DNA of 62,248 bases from assembly GCF_003570725.1 (NCBI RefSeq), contig NZ_QWVS01000007.1, positions 1-62,248 on the forward strand. Direction: 5' to 3'. How positions within the stretch are numbered: position 1 is the stretch's first letter; each line of letters opens with the position of its first letter. The translations under genes and the position numbers were made by a program. Below, piece after piece: positions 55,049-62,248 of the stretch. The notes under the pieces are model-generated. The model was not told the origin of the DNA, did not search any database, and saw only the letters and a list, made by a program, of their open reading frames with translations. This DNA comes from Peribacillus asahii (lineage in GTDB: Bacteria > Bacillota > Bacilli > Bacillales > DSM-1321).

Positions 55049-55651
55049 ATGGAAGCAATCGTCCTAGCTGCTGGATATTCCAGCCGAGCGAATGCATTTA
55101 AAATGACTTTACCGATGGGGCAAATGAGCGTGTTGGAGCAAACGATTTCTAAATTTGAAGGATTATGCACCAGGGTTATCGTCGTAGCTGGGTTTCAAGC
55201 GGAAATCATCCAAGAGGAAATTGTCAAGATCATCAGTAAAAATGCCTATTCATTCCAGATTAAGTTTGTTTATAATGAAAACTTTAACCAGGGGATGTTT
55301 CATTCCATTCAAAAAGGCTGTAACGAAGTAAATGCCCCAACCTTCTTTATAACACCCGGAGATTGTCCGCTTGTTAAAAAAGAGACCGTTCAGCTACTAG
55401 CAAAACACAAAGGAAACGTGGTTATTCCTAGCTTTGACTATAAAGGGGGCCATCCTATCAAATTATCAAGTGAAGTGAAACAGAAAATTCTCGAAGCCGA
55501 CCCAGAAAGTAATTTACGTGTGGTCCTGGGCGGTTACGAAAAGCAATACATGAATGTAGATGATGCGGGAGTATTAATGGATATTGATACGCCGGAGGAT
55601 TACCAAAAAGCCATTGATTATAATAATAAAGCTTTAAATTTATCGAAGTAA
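55049..55651 (+). CDS. pucB: Molybdopterin nucleotidyltransferase (MocA-like)
   Basis: 200 aa. Joins CMP to molybdopterin for hydroxylase cofactors. N-terminal nucleotide loop IVLAAGYSSRANAFKMTLPMG, later FITPGDCPLVKKETV and MDIDTPEDYQ. ATG 55049 preferred to GTG 55040, which lies in the ribosome binding region. Gene order then Mo subunit, Fe-S, FAD and XdhC matches the puc set of B. subtilis. Confidence 0.87.
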   Translation: MEAIVLAAGYSSRANAFKMTLPMGQMSVLEQTISKFEGLCTRVIVVAGFQAEIIQEEIVKIISKNAYSFQIKFVYNENFNQGMFHSIQKGCNEVNAPTFFITPGDCPLVKKETVQLLAKHKGNVVIPSFDYKGGHPIKLSSEVKQKILEADPESNLRVVLGGYEKQYMNVDDAGVLMDIDTPEDYQKAIDYNNKALNLSK

Positions 55652-55785
55652 AAATATAATTAAAAACTACGAAAAGCTTGAATAGAAATGAATCATAAAA
55701 GATCATTCTCATTGATAAAATTGTAGGAAGAGGTTTCTATTCAGAATATGTCCCTTTAAAAAATGAGTCGAAGGGTGTTGTTGCA

Positions 55786-57945
55786 ATGAATCTCAAAAAC
55801 ATAAGCACCTCAGTGCCCAAAAAGGACCATAAAGGTAAAGTATCGGGCCAGTTGCCCTATATTAGTGACGTGAAAGTGGAAAATATGGTTTATGGTGTTT
55901 TGTATCGGTCGCCAATTGCTTATGGAAAAATCATATCCATTCAATTACCTACTCTTCCGGAAGGGTATGAAGCTGTTGGAGCAGAGCATATCCCCGGACC
56001 GAATTACGTCAAAATTATCAAAGAAGATCAGCCCATTTTTGCCAATGAGTGGGTCAATTATATTGGTGAGCCGATTCTCATGCTCACTGGAAAAGACCTG
56101 GATATCCTGTACAGTTTGTTAAATGAAGTGAAGGTTGAATTTGAAGAACATCAGGCTATCTATACATTGGACGAAGCGATCAAGCAAAAATCAGTATCTT
56201 CAGTTTTGGCAAACTATGAATTTGGAGAAAGCTTAGAGAACATTTCAGCTATCGAGCAGGGAGCCCATCAAATCATCGAAGAAGAATATGATACGGGTTA
56301 TCAGGAGCATGTCTACCTTGAGCCACAAGGAATGCTCGCCGTTTATAAGGATGATGAAATTATCGTCCAGGGATCGATGCAATGTCTTTATTATATAAAA
56401 AATGCATTGCTAAGCGCATTAGCCTGTGGTGACGATGAAGTCAGAGTTGTTCAAAGTCCTACTGGTGGAGGTTTTGGCGGCAAAGAAGATTATCCTTCGA
56501 TGATGGCTTGTCACGTAGCCGTTGCCGCAAGAGCAGTCAAAAAATCGGTAATGCTCGTGTTCGACCGTTCTGAGGATATGCTGGTTACGACGAAAAGACA
56601 TCCGGCCAAACTCAAATATCGAACGGCCCTTGATAAGGAAGGAAATATTTTGAGCATGTGTGTTGACATCTTTCTCGATGGAGGGGCGAATGTGGGGTTG
56701 AGCTCTGTCGTGCTGCAGCGCGCATTAATAAACAGTGCCGGTGTTTATAAAATTCCGCATTTTCATGCAAAAGGCTATGTCTTAAAAACCAATACCGTTC
56801 CGAACGGCGCCTTCAGAGGCTTTGGTGCTCCACAAAGCTTTGCCGGAATCGAAAGTCATATTGGACATCTTAGTAAACTAGCAAAAATCGACCCGCTTGA
56901 ATATAAACGAAAATACCTCGTCAAACAAGGAGACCCCACCATCACCAAAGGTAAATTCCGCGACCCGATATTAGTGGAAGAAATGATTGAGGACGTACTC
57001 AACGTGTCAGAATACAAAAAGAAAAAAGAAGATTTTCAGCGCTTAAATCAACAAAATCAGCGCTATAAAAAAGGCATAGGAACTTCGCTGTTCCTCCACG
57101 GCTGTGGATTTACAGGCAGCGGCGAAAGAGATCATATTAAAGCAACGGTGAAGCTGGTTAAATCAAAGGACGACCAGGTATCACTAAAAATCTCAAACTC
57201 TGATATGGGACAAGGTATTTTGACAACGTTGTGTAAAATTGTCGCCAAAGAACTTGACCTCCCGTTCGAAGATATTTTGTACCCTTATCCCGACACAAAA
57301 GAGGTTCCCGACTCGGGTCCGACAGTAGCTTCCAGGACGACGATGATTGTCGGAAAATTGCTTGAACGGGCCGCAAAAAAACTTAAGAATCAGTGGCAAA
57401 CAGGGGTGGAACAGGAAATAGTTGAGCACTATGTTCACCGTGAAATGATTCCTTGGGACGAGAAAACCTTCACTGGAGATGCCTACCCGGCTTATTCATG
57501 GGGCGTTAATATTGTTGAAGTAGAAGTTGATACGTTAACAGGAAATATAAAGTTAGAAAAAGTATACGGCAATTATGAAGTGGGGAAGGTCATCGATGAA
57601 CGGATTATGAAAGGCCAAATTGACGGTGGTTTGGCTCAAGGGCTAGCATACGGATATCTAGAAAAGATGACGTCAAAGCAAGGTAGAATCCAACAAAAAA
57701 GCATATCGGATTATGGACCGCCGACTTCATTGGATGTTGTTTCAATCGAAAGCAAGGTCTTTGATAACCCCTATGCTGATGGCCCATACGGGGCGAAGGG
57801 CGCAGGTGAATTGACTTTAATTGGAGGCGCCCCAGCAGTCCAAGCTGCAATCGAGGATGCTCTGCAAACTTCTTTTCAGCAAATTCCGATTACACCGGAA
57901 GTCATTATTGAAAGTCTTTGGATGAAAGAAGGTGAAGAGGGTTGA
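55786..57945 (+). CDS. pucD: Xanthine dehydrogenase-type molybdenum-binding subunit
   Basis: 719 aa. Has GGGFGGKEDYPSMMACHVAV, the Glu of FDRSEDMLVTTKRHP and Arg of NGAFRGFGAPQ that hold xanthine in known enzymes, and the catalytic Glu in GAKGAGELTLIGG. These point to purine oxidation rather than CO or aldehydes. The stop overlaps the next start (TTGA). Hypoxanthine/xanthine to urate is the expected reaction. Confidence 0.88.
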   Translation: MNLKNISTSVPKKDHKGKVSGQLPYISDVKVENMVYGVLYRSPIAYGKIISIQLPTLPEGYEAVGAEHIPGPNYVKIIKEDQPIFANEWVNYIGEPILMLTGKDLDILYSLLNEVKVEFEEHQAIYTLDEAIKQKSVSSVLANYEFGESLENISAIEQGAHQIIEEEYDTGYQEHVYLEPQGMLAVYKDDEIIVQGSMQCLYYIKNALLSALACGDDEVRVVQSPTGGGFGGKEDYPSMMACHVAVAARAVKKSVMLVFDRSEDMLVTTKRHPAKLKYRTALDKEGNILSMCVDIFLDGGANVGLSSVVLQRALINSAGVYKIPHFHAKGYVLKTNTVPNGAFRGFGAPQSFAGIESHIGHLSKLAKIDPLEYKRKYLVKQGDPTITKGKFRDPILVEEMIEDVLNVSEYKKKKEDFQRLNQQNQRYKKGIGTSLFLHGCGFTGSGERDHIKATVKLVKSKDDQVSLKISNSDMGQGILTTLCKIVAKELDLPFEDILYPYPDTKEVPDSGPTVASRTTMIVGKLLERAAKKLKNQWQTGVEQEIVEHYVHREMIPWDEKTFTGDAYPAYSWGVNIVEVEVDTLTGNIKLEKVYGNYEVGKVIDERIMKGQIDGGLAQGLAYGYLEKMTSKQGRIQQKSISDYGPPTSLDVVSIESKVFDNPYADGPYGAKGAGELTLIGGAPAVQAAIEDALQTSFQQIPITPEVIIESLWMKEGEEG

Positions 57946-58409
57946 TTAAATTCACACTAAATGGAAGAACGGTAGAAACTGATGCCCCTGCTACAGCAAG
58001 ATTACTAGATTTATTAAGAGATGAGTTTGAGTTAATCGGAACAAAGGAAGGCTGTGGTGAAGGAGAGTGCGGCGCCTGCAGTGTTTTTGTGAATAACCTC
58101 CTGCAAAACAGCTGCCTTATTCCGATTGGCTCGATTGCTGGTGCCGATATTCAAACGATTGAAGGCATCATTGAAACGGAACAATTTAAAATTTTAGATG
58201 AGAGCTATTCCATCGCCGGGGGAGTGCAATGCGGCTATTGCATTCCGGGGATGATTATGGCAAGTGCAGCTTTGTTATCTAAAAATCCTCATCCTTCAGA
58301 GGATGAAATTCGTGAAGGCATCTCGGGAAATCTGTGTCGATGTACGGGCTACAATATGATTGTTGAGGCGATTAACTTAGCAGCTAAAAAAGGTGATGGC
58401 TTATGGTAG
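57942..58409 (+). CDS. pucE: Xanthine dehydrogenase-type 2Fe-2S subunit
   Basis: 155 aa. The plant-type ferredoxin cluster is CGEGECGACSVFVNN with an earlier/later Cys, and the second cluster is CGYCIPG and CRCTGYN. TTG 57942 overlaps the previous stop and follows GAAGAGG. Passes electrons from the Mo site to FAD. Confidence 0.92.
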   Translation: MIKFTLNGRTVETDAPATARLLDLLRDEFELIGTKEGCGEGECGACSVFVNNLLQNSCLIPIGSIAGADIQTIEGIIETEQFKILDESYSIAGGVQCGYCIPGMIMASAALLSKNPHPSEDEIREGISGNLCRCTGYNMIVEAINLAAKKGDGLW

Positions 58410-59269
58410 AGAAAATAACAGCGTATCGCTTCGAGCGTTTAGACGAAACGTTGAGCCAATTGAATAGAGAAGATTGTGCAATCATAGCTGGAGGCACCGA
58501 TGTTATGGTTCTTCACAAAAGTAGGAGGGGAGTACCTCCGAAAATCCCTAAACCGATTGTTTTTATTAATCATCTTTCTGAATTAAAGCAGGTGTATCAA
58601 CATCACAAGGATCTCCACATCGGGGCCTGCTGTACCTATAGTGAATTACTTGAAAATCCGTTGATTCCTTTTGCTTTAAAGAATGCAATTAAAACAATTG
58701 CTGCCCCAGCAATTAGAAACAGGGGAACATTAGGCGGTAATATTTGCAACGCCTCTCCAGCCGGTGACATGCTTCCTTTATTATATGTATACAATGCAAA
58801 GCTTCTATTGCGCTCCGTAAATGGGAATCGCATGGTTACGATTAGCGATTTTATTCAAGGTCCACGACGAGTTCAACGCTTCCACAATGAAATAGTAACG
58901 GAGATTATTCTGCCGTCCGTATTAGAAGATTCACATGTCGTTTTCGAGAAAGTCGGCAACCGCAACGCAGATTCCATTGCTAAGGTATCGTTTGCGGGTT
59001 CCATCCGAATAAGCAAAGATAGAATCGATGACATTCGATTTGCCTTCGGGGCGGTCGGACCTACGATAGTTCGTTCCGTTGATATTGAGAAGAAGCTAGT
59101 TGGAAAAACGATACCATTAGACGGTGCAGACATCGCTGCGATTGGGTCAGCCTTCGATAAGATCATTAGACCAATCGACGATCAACGCTCCACCGCGGCT
59201 TACAGAAAAACCGTTGCGTTACATCTTTTACGTTATTTTCTTAGCATGAAGCAATATCAACCGAATTAA
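58403..59269 (+). CDS. pucC: Xanthine dehydrogenase-type FAD-binding subunit
   Basis: 288 aa. AIIAGGTDVMVL (FAD loop), then RNRGTLGGNICNASPAGDMLPLLY, the family's second FAD motif. ATG 58403 overlaps the end of the Fe-S gene. Completes the three-subunit enzyme. Confidence 0.92.
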   Translation: MVEKITAYRFERLDETLSQLNREDCAIIAGGTDVMVLHKSRRGVPPKIPKPIVFINHLSELKQVYQHHKDLHIGACCTYSELLENPLIPFALKNAIKTIAAPAIRNRGTLGGNICNASPAGDMLPLLYVYNAKLLLRSVNGNRMVTISDFIQGPRRVQRFHNEIVTEIILPSVLEDSHVVFEKVGNRNADSIAKVSFAGSIRISKDRIDDIRFAFGAVGPTIVRSVDIEKKLVGKTIPLDGADIAAIGSAFDKIIRPIDDQRSTAAYRKTVALHLLRYFLSMKQYQPN

Positions 59270-59297
59270 TGTTTAAAAATAGGGGGGGGAGCTTTTC

Positions 59298-60092
59298 ATG
59301 CTGCTGATGGAAAAAGTGGCCATGCTGACGCGTCAAAATGAAACCTTTGCTTTAGCCATGATTATTGAATCAAAGGGCTCGACTCCCAGGCATGTTGGAA
59401 AAATGATTGTCTACCGGGATGGTACCATTGAAGGGACTATCGGAGGGGGCTTGGCTGAACACTATGTGATCGAAGATAGTGTAAAGGCGATCCAAAATGG
59501 CCAATCGAAAATCGTTGAATATAAATTGAATAAATATGCAAAAGACGGAATTCAGATGAATTGTGGCGGCACGTTACGGGTCTTTATTGAAGTGTATACA
59601 AGCAGGCCTGAACTCGTTCTGGCTGGAGCCGGTCATTTAGGCTATGCGTTGTCAAAGCTCGCTGATTCCCTCGAATATCCTTATTGTATTGTCGATGATC
59701 GTGTGGATTATTGTACGAAGGAACGCTTTCCTAATGCGACAAACCTTTTTGTGAACGAGGATATTGGAAAGGCTTTGCTCGCAGCCAATCTAAATGAAAA
59801 GTCATATGTGGTAATTGTTACAAAAGATTGTGATGATATTGTATTAAAAACGGCACTGCAATTTCCGATTGCCTATGTTGGGATGGTCGCCAGTAAACGC
59901 AAGGTCATAAGCATATTTGAAAAGTTAAAAAGTGAAGGGGTTACGCAAGAACAGTTGGAGCAGGTCCATTCTCCAATCGGATTAGAAATTGGCTCAGAAA
60001 CATCAGAAGAAATTGCCATCAGTATTATCGGACAAATCATCAAAGTAAGCAAGGAAAAAAAGCCTATAAAAGTGAAACAATTAAATAGATAA
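59298..60092 (+). CDS. pucA: XdhC/CoxI-family molybdenum cofactor insertion protein
   Basis: 264 aa. Two parts: an N-terminal XdhC_CoxI domain (IESKGSTPRHVGKMIVY, GTIGGGLAEHYV) and a C-terminal Rossmann domain (LVLAGAGHLGYALSKLA). It protects and inserts sulfurated cofactor. ATG 59298 behind a strong GGGGGGGAG site. Last gene of the operon. Confidence 0.9.
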   Translation: MLLMEKVAMLTRQNETFALAMIIESKGSTPRHVGKMIVYRDGTIEGTIGGGLAEHYVIEDSVKAIQNGQSKIVEYKLNKYAKDGIQMNCGGTLRVFIEVYTSRPELVLAGAGHLGYALSKLADSLEYPYCIVDDRVDYCTKERFPNATNLFVNEDIGKALLAANLNEKSYVVIVTKDCDDIVLKTALQFPIAYVGMVASKRKVISIFEKLKSEGVTQEQLEQVHSPIGLEIGSETSEEIAISIIGQIIKVSKEKKPIKVKQLNR

Positions 60093-60272
60093 TGTAGAAA
60101 GGTATAACACCTGAGGCAGATAAAGCTAAAATCAAAATATCTAATAGACAGTGAAGTCAGTCCCCGCTGTGTTAAGGTATTGACTCAATGGGACTAGTAA
60201 TGAATGCAGTGTACTGTGATACGTTGATTATAAAACATTCTTTAAAAAATTATTTCTGAAAGTGATAAAAGT

Positions 60273-60317
60273 AAAAGCGGGAAACCCTGAATTATCAATG
60301 TTTTTCCCGCTTTTTAT
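60273..60317. terminator. Bidirectional terminator
   Basis: AAAAGCGGGAAA (60273-60284) pairs with TTTCCCGCTTTT (60303-60314). It closes the molybdenum hydroxylase operon and, on the minus strand, the BH0509-like gene. Confidence 0.8.
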
Positions 60318-60332
60318 CATTTTATATTTGAG

Positions 60333-60479
60333 TTACATATAATCATAAACAGAATCATTAAAATAGAGCCAATGATAATATTCGATCTGTGAATCTGTCA
60401 TCCCGGAAATTTCTTCCCTATTGAATTTTTGTTGTTCAATTAACTTCTGTACTTTGGAATTTCTTTCTACTTGGCTCAT
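60333..60479 (-). CDS. BH0509-family-like small protein, 48 aa
   Basis: Strong AAGGAGG seven bases before ATG 60479 on the minus strand. Reads MSQVERNSKVQKLIEQQKFN, then REEISGMTDSQIEYYHWLYF and NDSVYDYM. The ER...FNRE...MTDxxI pattern resembles what I recall of the BH0509 family of short Bacillus proteins. Function unknown. Confidence 0.7.
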   Translation of the reverse strand: MSQVERNSKVQKLIEQQKFNREEISGMTDSQIEYYHWLYFNDSVYDYM

Positions 60480-61064
60480 CTTAAATCCTCCTTATAGTAT
60501 ATAGTATGAGAAGTAATGAAGTATGTAAGTGTTGAAAGCGTTTTCTTTTCTTCTTGCTTTTTATTATATATCTCAATATGAGATTAAACAAATATCAAAT
60601 ATAGATAATTTTTCACGAAATAATATAGAAATGTTATTTATCTACTTACTTTGAAGCAGTTAAAGAGTTAAGGTCGAATTGCTAAAGCCTGTGTTTTGTT
60701 AAGGGTTATGGATTTGATTCAATGACTGTTCAGGATAATCAACTAAGGGGTTATCTGAAAGTAGACTTACAACTTTTTTCTATTTGTCTTGGTATTTGCA
60801 CCAGAATCACATTTTAATTCTGAATGAATAGCTAGAATGATATGAATAGAGCAGCAGTAAGTACCGAGAGGGTATATACTGCTGTTTTTTTCGTTTCTCT
60901 TTATGAGGATGGTTCTTGAGTAAACATGTATCAAACAATTCCCTCTTAATTCTCACATAACATAAACTTTTTTATCACATACCTATCACTTAAGCCTTTT
61001 ACAATACAATTATCAAATAACTCAGCAGACCGCAATGTCTTATCTTTTTTAGAATTTCAATTTC
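60480..61064. other. Gap with a terminator and the TTTGCACCAGAA motif
   Basis: TTTGCACCAGAA at 60795-60806, then the terminator CAGCAGTA (60852-60859) / TACTGCTG (60877-60884) with T run. No gene seen. Confidence 0.45.
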
Positions 61065-61067
61065 CTA

Positions 61068-61215
61068 TTGCTGACCACTCCCATGGCTAAAGCCACGGGG
61101 TTCTTTCTCACGAACATCCCACTTACCACCTTCCATAAGAAGAGGCAGAGGCAAGACTTGAGTGAGCAACACTTGAGAGAAAAACAGTCTTTCAAGTGGG
61201 CAAGGTCTGTGCCGA
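61068..61215 (-). ncRNA. Putative omega-RNA region and right end of the second TnpB element
   Basis: On the minus strand the region after the tnpB stop ends with the hairpin CCCCGTGGC-TTTA-GCCATGGG followed by AGTGGTCAGCA, a typical IS605-type right end. The guide would continue beyond 61068. Boundary estimated. Confidence 0.6.
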
Positions 61216-62248
61216 CTACGCCGTTCGACCGGCGATACTTTTTCCTGTTGGAGGTTTGTCCTGAAGAGATGTCTCTCCTTGTTTGTGTGGCTTGGACAAA
61301 AACTTTTGATACCAAACAGGCTGTTTAAACACCACAGAAACAAGTGGTCGGACGGCCATGTGATGGTGTTTACGTGCAATATTTTGAGCACCGTTTACAT
61401 CACGATGGATTTCTGTTTTGTGAACAGAACAAATAAATGTTCTTCCCTTTGCCCGATGTCTGCCTCCGCAAAACGGACAGTCTTGAGACGTATAGCTTTC
61501 TTCCGTTTCTGTCACATGGATGCCTTTTAGTTTCGCTTTATAGGTGAGCTTTTGTTTGATTTTCCCAGGATTCCACAGGGACAGTTGTTGTCTTCTCATT
61601 TTGTTCTGTTTTCGTTTCTTTTGTTCGTTCTTCTTGGTCCCTTTTTCGATACCTGACACGTTTCCGATGACCAAATGCGTTACTTTTTCCGCTTCTAAAA
61701 AGGCGACAATTTCTTTCGTCGTTTTATGTTCTAGAGCTTCAAGTTGGTTCTTGCTTGTTTGGCGTAGTCGATTTCTGGCGTCTTTGTACTTTTTCCATTG
61801 ACGAGAGCCTTTTTTACAACGGGACATTTTCTTGCTTAATTCCGCTAAAGCTTTGGCATGGAATTGAGAGATACTGCGCATCGTACGTCCTGACAAGACA
61901 AGCGCTCGATCCTCGGTGGCCACCGTGACTGCATGAATTTCTCCTAAATCTCCACCTGCCACCTTCTTCTCATACGCAGACAGATCTTGTTCAGGAACTT
62001 GAACCGCATAACAAAACCAATACGCTCCGTTCCGCCAGACAATTTCCGCATAGTTACATGCGTCTACGTGTTCTTCTAATCGATTGGGGATGACGACCGA
62101 TGTATATTGCTTCGGAACCTTTTCGTTCCAGTTTTTCTTTTTCTTCTTCGTTAAAAGGTCAGAGAGGGAGAATCCATAGTCTACTTTTTTAATCGTGATG
62201 GTGTCTGTTGAAAGGTCCATAGAAGCTTTTTTTAAGGGGATACAATAA
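61216..62248 (-). CDS. tnpB: IS200/IS605-family TnpB with unusual RuvC-II, 5' end outside the window
   Basis: The frame stays open to the window edge (Met at 62220 is internal: CIPLKKAS precedes it). RuvC-I is VAGGDLGEIHAVTVA with its Asp; RuvC-III is IHRDVNGAQN with Asp. The RuvC-II strand reads HLVIGNVSGIEKG with Asn where the left-hand TnpB has Glu; the only Glu nearby is four residues later. The zinc ribbon is CPFCGG with a second pair CSVH instead of CxxC. It may use a rearranged catalytic site or be inactive. A different subfamily from the copy at the left edge. Confidence 0.9.
   Translation of the reverse strand, partial: YCIPLKKASMDLSTDTITIKKVDYGFSLSDLLTKKKKKNWNEKVPKQYTSVVIPNRLEEHVDACNYAEIVWRNGAYWFCYAVQVPEQDLSAYEKKVAGGDLGEIHAVTVATEDRALVLSGRTMRSISQFHAKALAELSKKMSRCKKGSRQWKKYKDARNRLRQTSKNQLEALEHKTTKEIVAFLEAEKVTHLVIGNVSGIEKGTKKNEQKKRKQNKMRRQQLSLWNPGKIKQKLTYKAKLKGIHVTETEESYTSQDCPFCGGRHRAKGRTFICSVHKTEIHRDVNGAQNIARKHHHMAVRPLVSVVFKQPVWYQKFLSKPHKQGETSLQDKPPTGKSIAGRTA

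Noticed and set aside
1..62248. CRISPR array
   Set aside because: No regularly spaced repeats were seen; the repeats found are isolated pairs.

Overview
The window is AT-rich DNA from a low-GC Gram-positive, most likely a spore-forming member of the Bacillaceae. The evidence is strong GGAGG-type ribosome binding sites, frequent TTG and GTG starts, sigma-A promoters, a B. subtilis-type Zur operator, a SleB-type cell-wall hydrolase and IS605-type TnpB genes. The species cannot be named from the sequence. Both window edges cut through IS200/IS605-type tnpB genes, which differ from each other.

Layout. 1-957: end of a TnpB element with its right-end/omega-RNA region. 982-3250: an alkyltransferase (ogt), a GNAT acetyltransferase and a decayed stretch. 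3367-7329: a five-gene operon (PLP enzyme, PP-loop ATPase, Nudix hydrolase, EamA transporter, HAD phosphatase) that resembles the thiopurine (6-thioguanine, ycfABCD) pathway of Erwinia. 7422-9328: a DMT transporter and a divergent AraC regulator. 9543-18059: a zinc-repressed opine-metallophore system (cntL, cntM, exporter, then cntABCDF) with two Zur boxes. 18373-18713: two small minus-strand genes. 19053-27829: a glycerol facilitator, B12-dependent diol/glycerol dehydratase with reactivase, a HbpS-like protein and a PocR-type two-component system, with no microcompartment genes. 28293-35689: acetone carboxylase acxABC with a divergent sigma-54 activator, a canonical -24/-12 promoter and upstream palindromes. 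36213-39351: an attenuator or small RNA, an uncharacterised protein, a MerR regulator and a DUF554 protein. 39580-41887: a FadR-type regulator and a divergent FAD-linked oxidase with a TGGT-N3-ACCA operator. 42343-51445: PBP1-type synthase with a duplicated membrane region, SleB and LysM-amidase hydrolases, MscS channel and small hypotheticals. 51590-52500: a ruined tyrosine integrase next to a tRNA-Ala(GGC) 3' half. 52865-53628: a frameshifted methyltransferase. 55049-60092: a molybdenum hydroxylase operon (pucB-D-E-C-A order, xanthine dehydrogenase type). 60333-62248: a BH0509-like small protein and the second TnpB.

The window is therefore a set of accessory metabolic islands separated by decayed genes, dispersed repeats and IS remnants. 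The best candidates for a new system are the thiopurine-like operon, which has a PLP sulfur mobiliser, a PP-loop sulfur transferase, probable detoxifying Nudix and HAD enzymes and an exporter, and the Zur-controlled cnt cluster, which has no histidine racemase gene in view and uses an EamA-type exporter. A motif of about 17 bases found twice before the dehydratase operon and once before its two-component system looks like the regulator's own operator.
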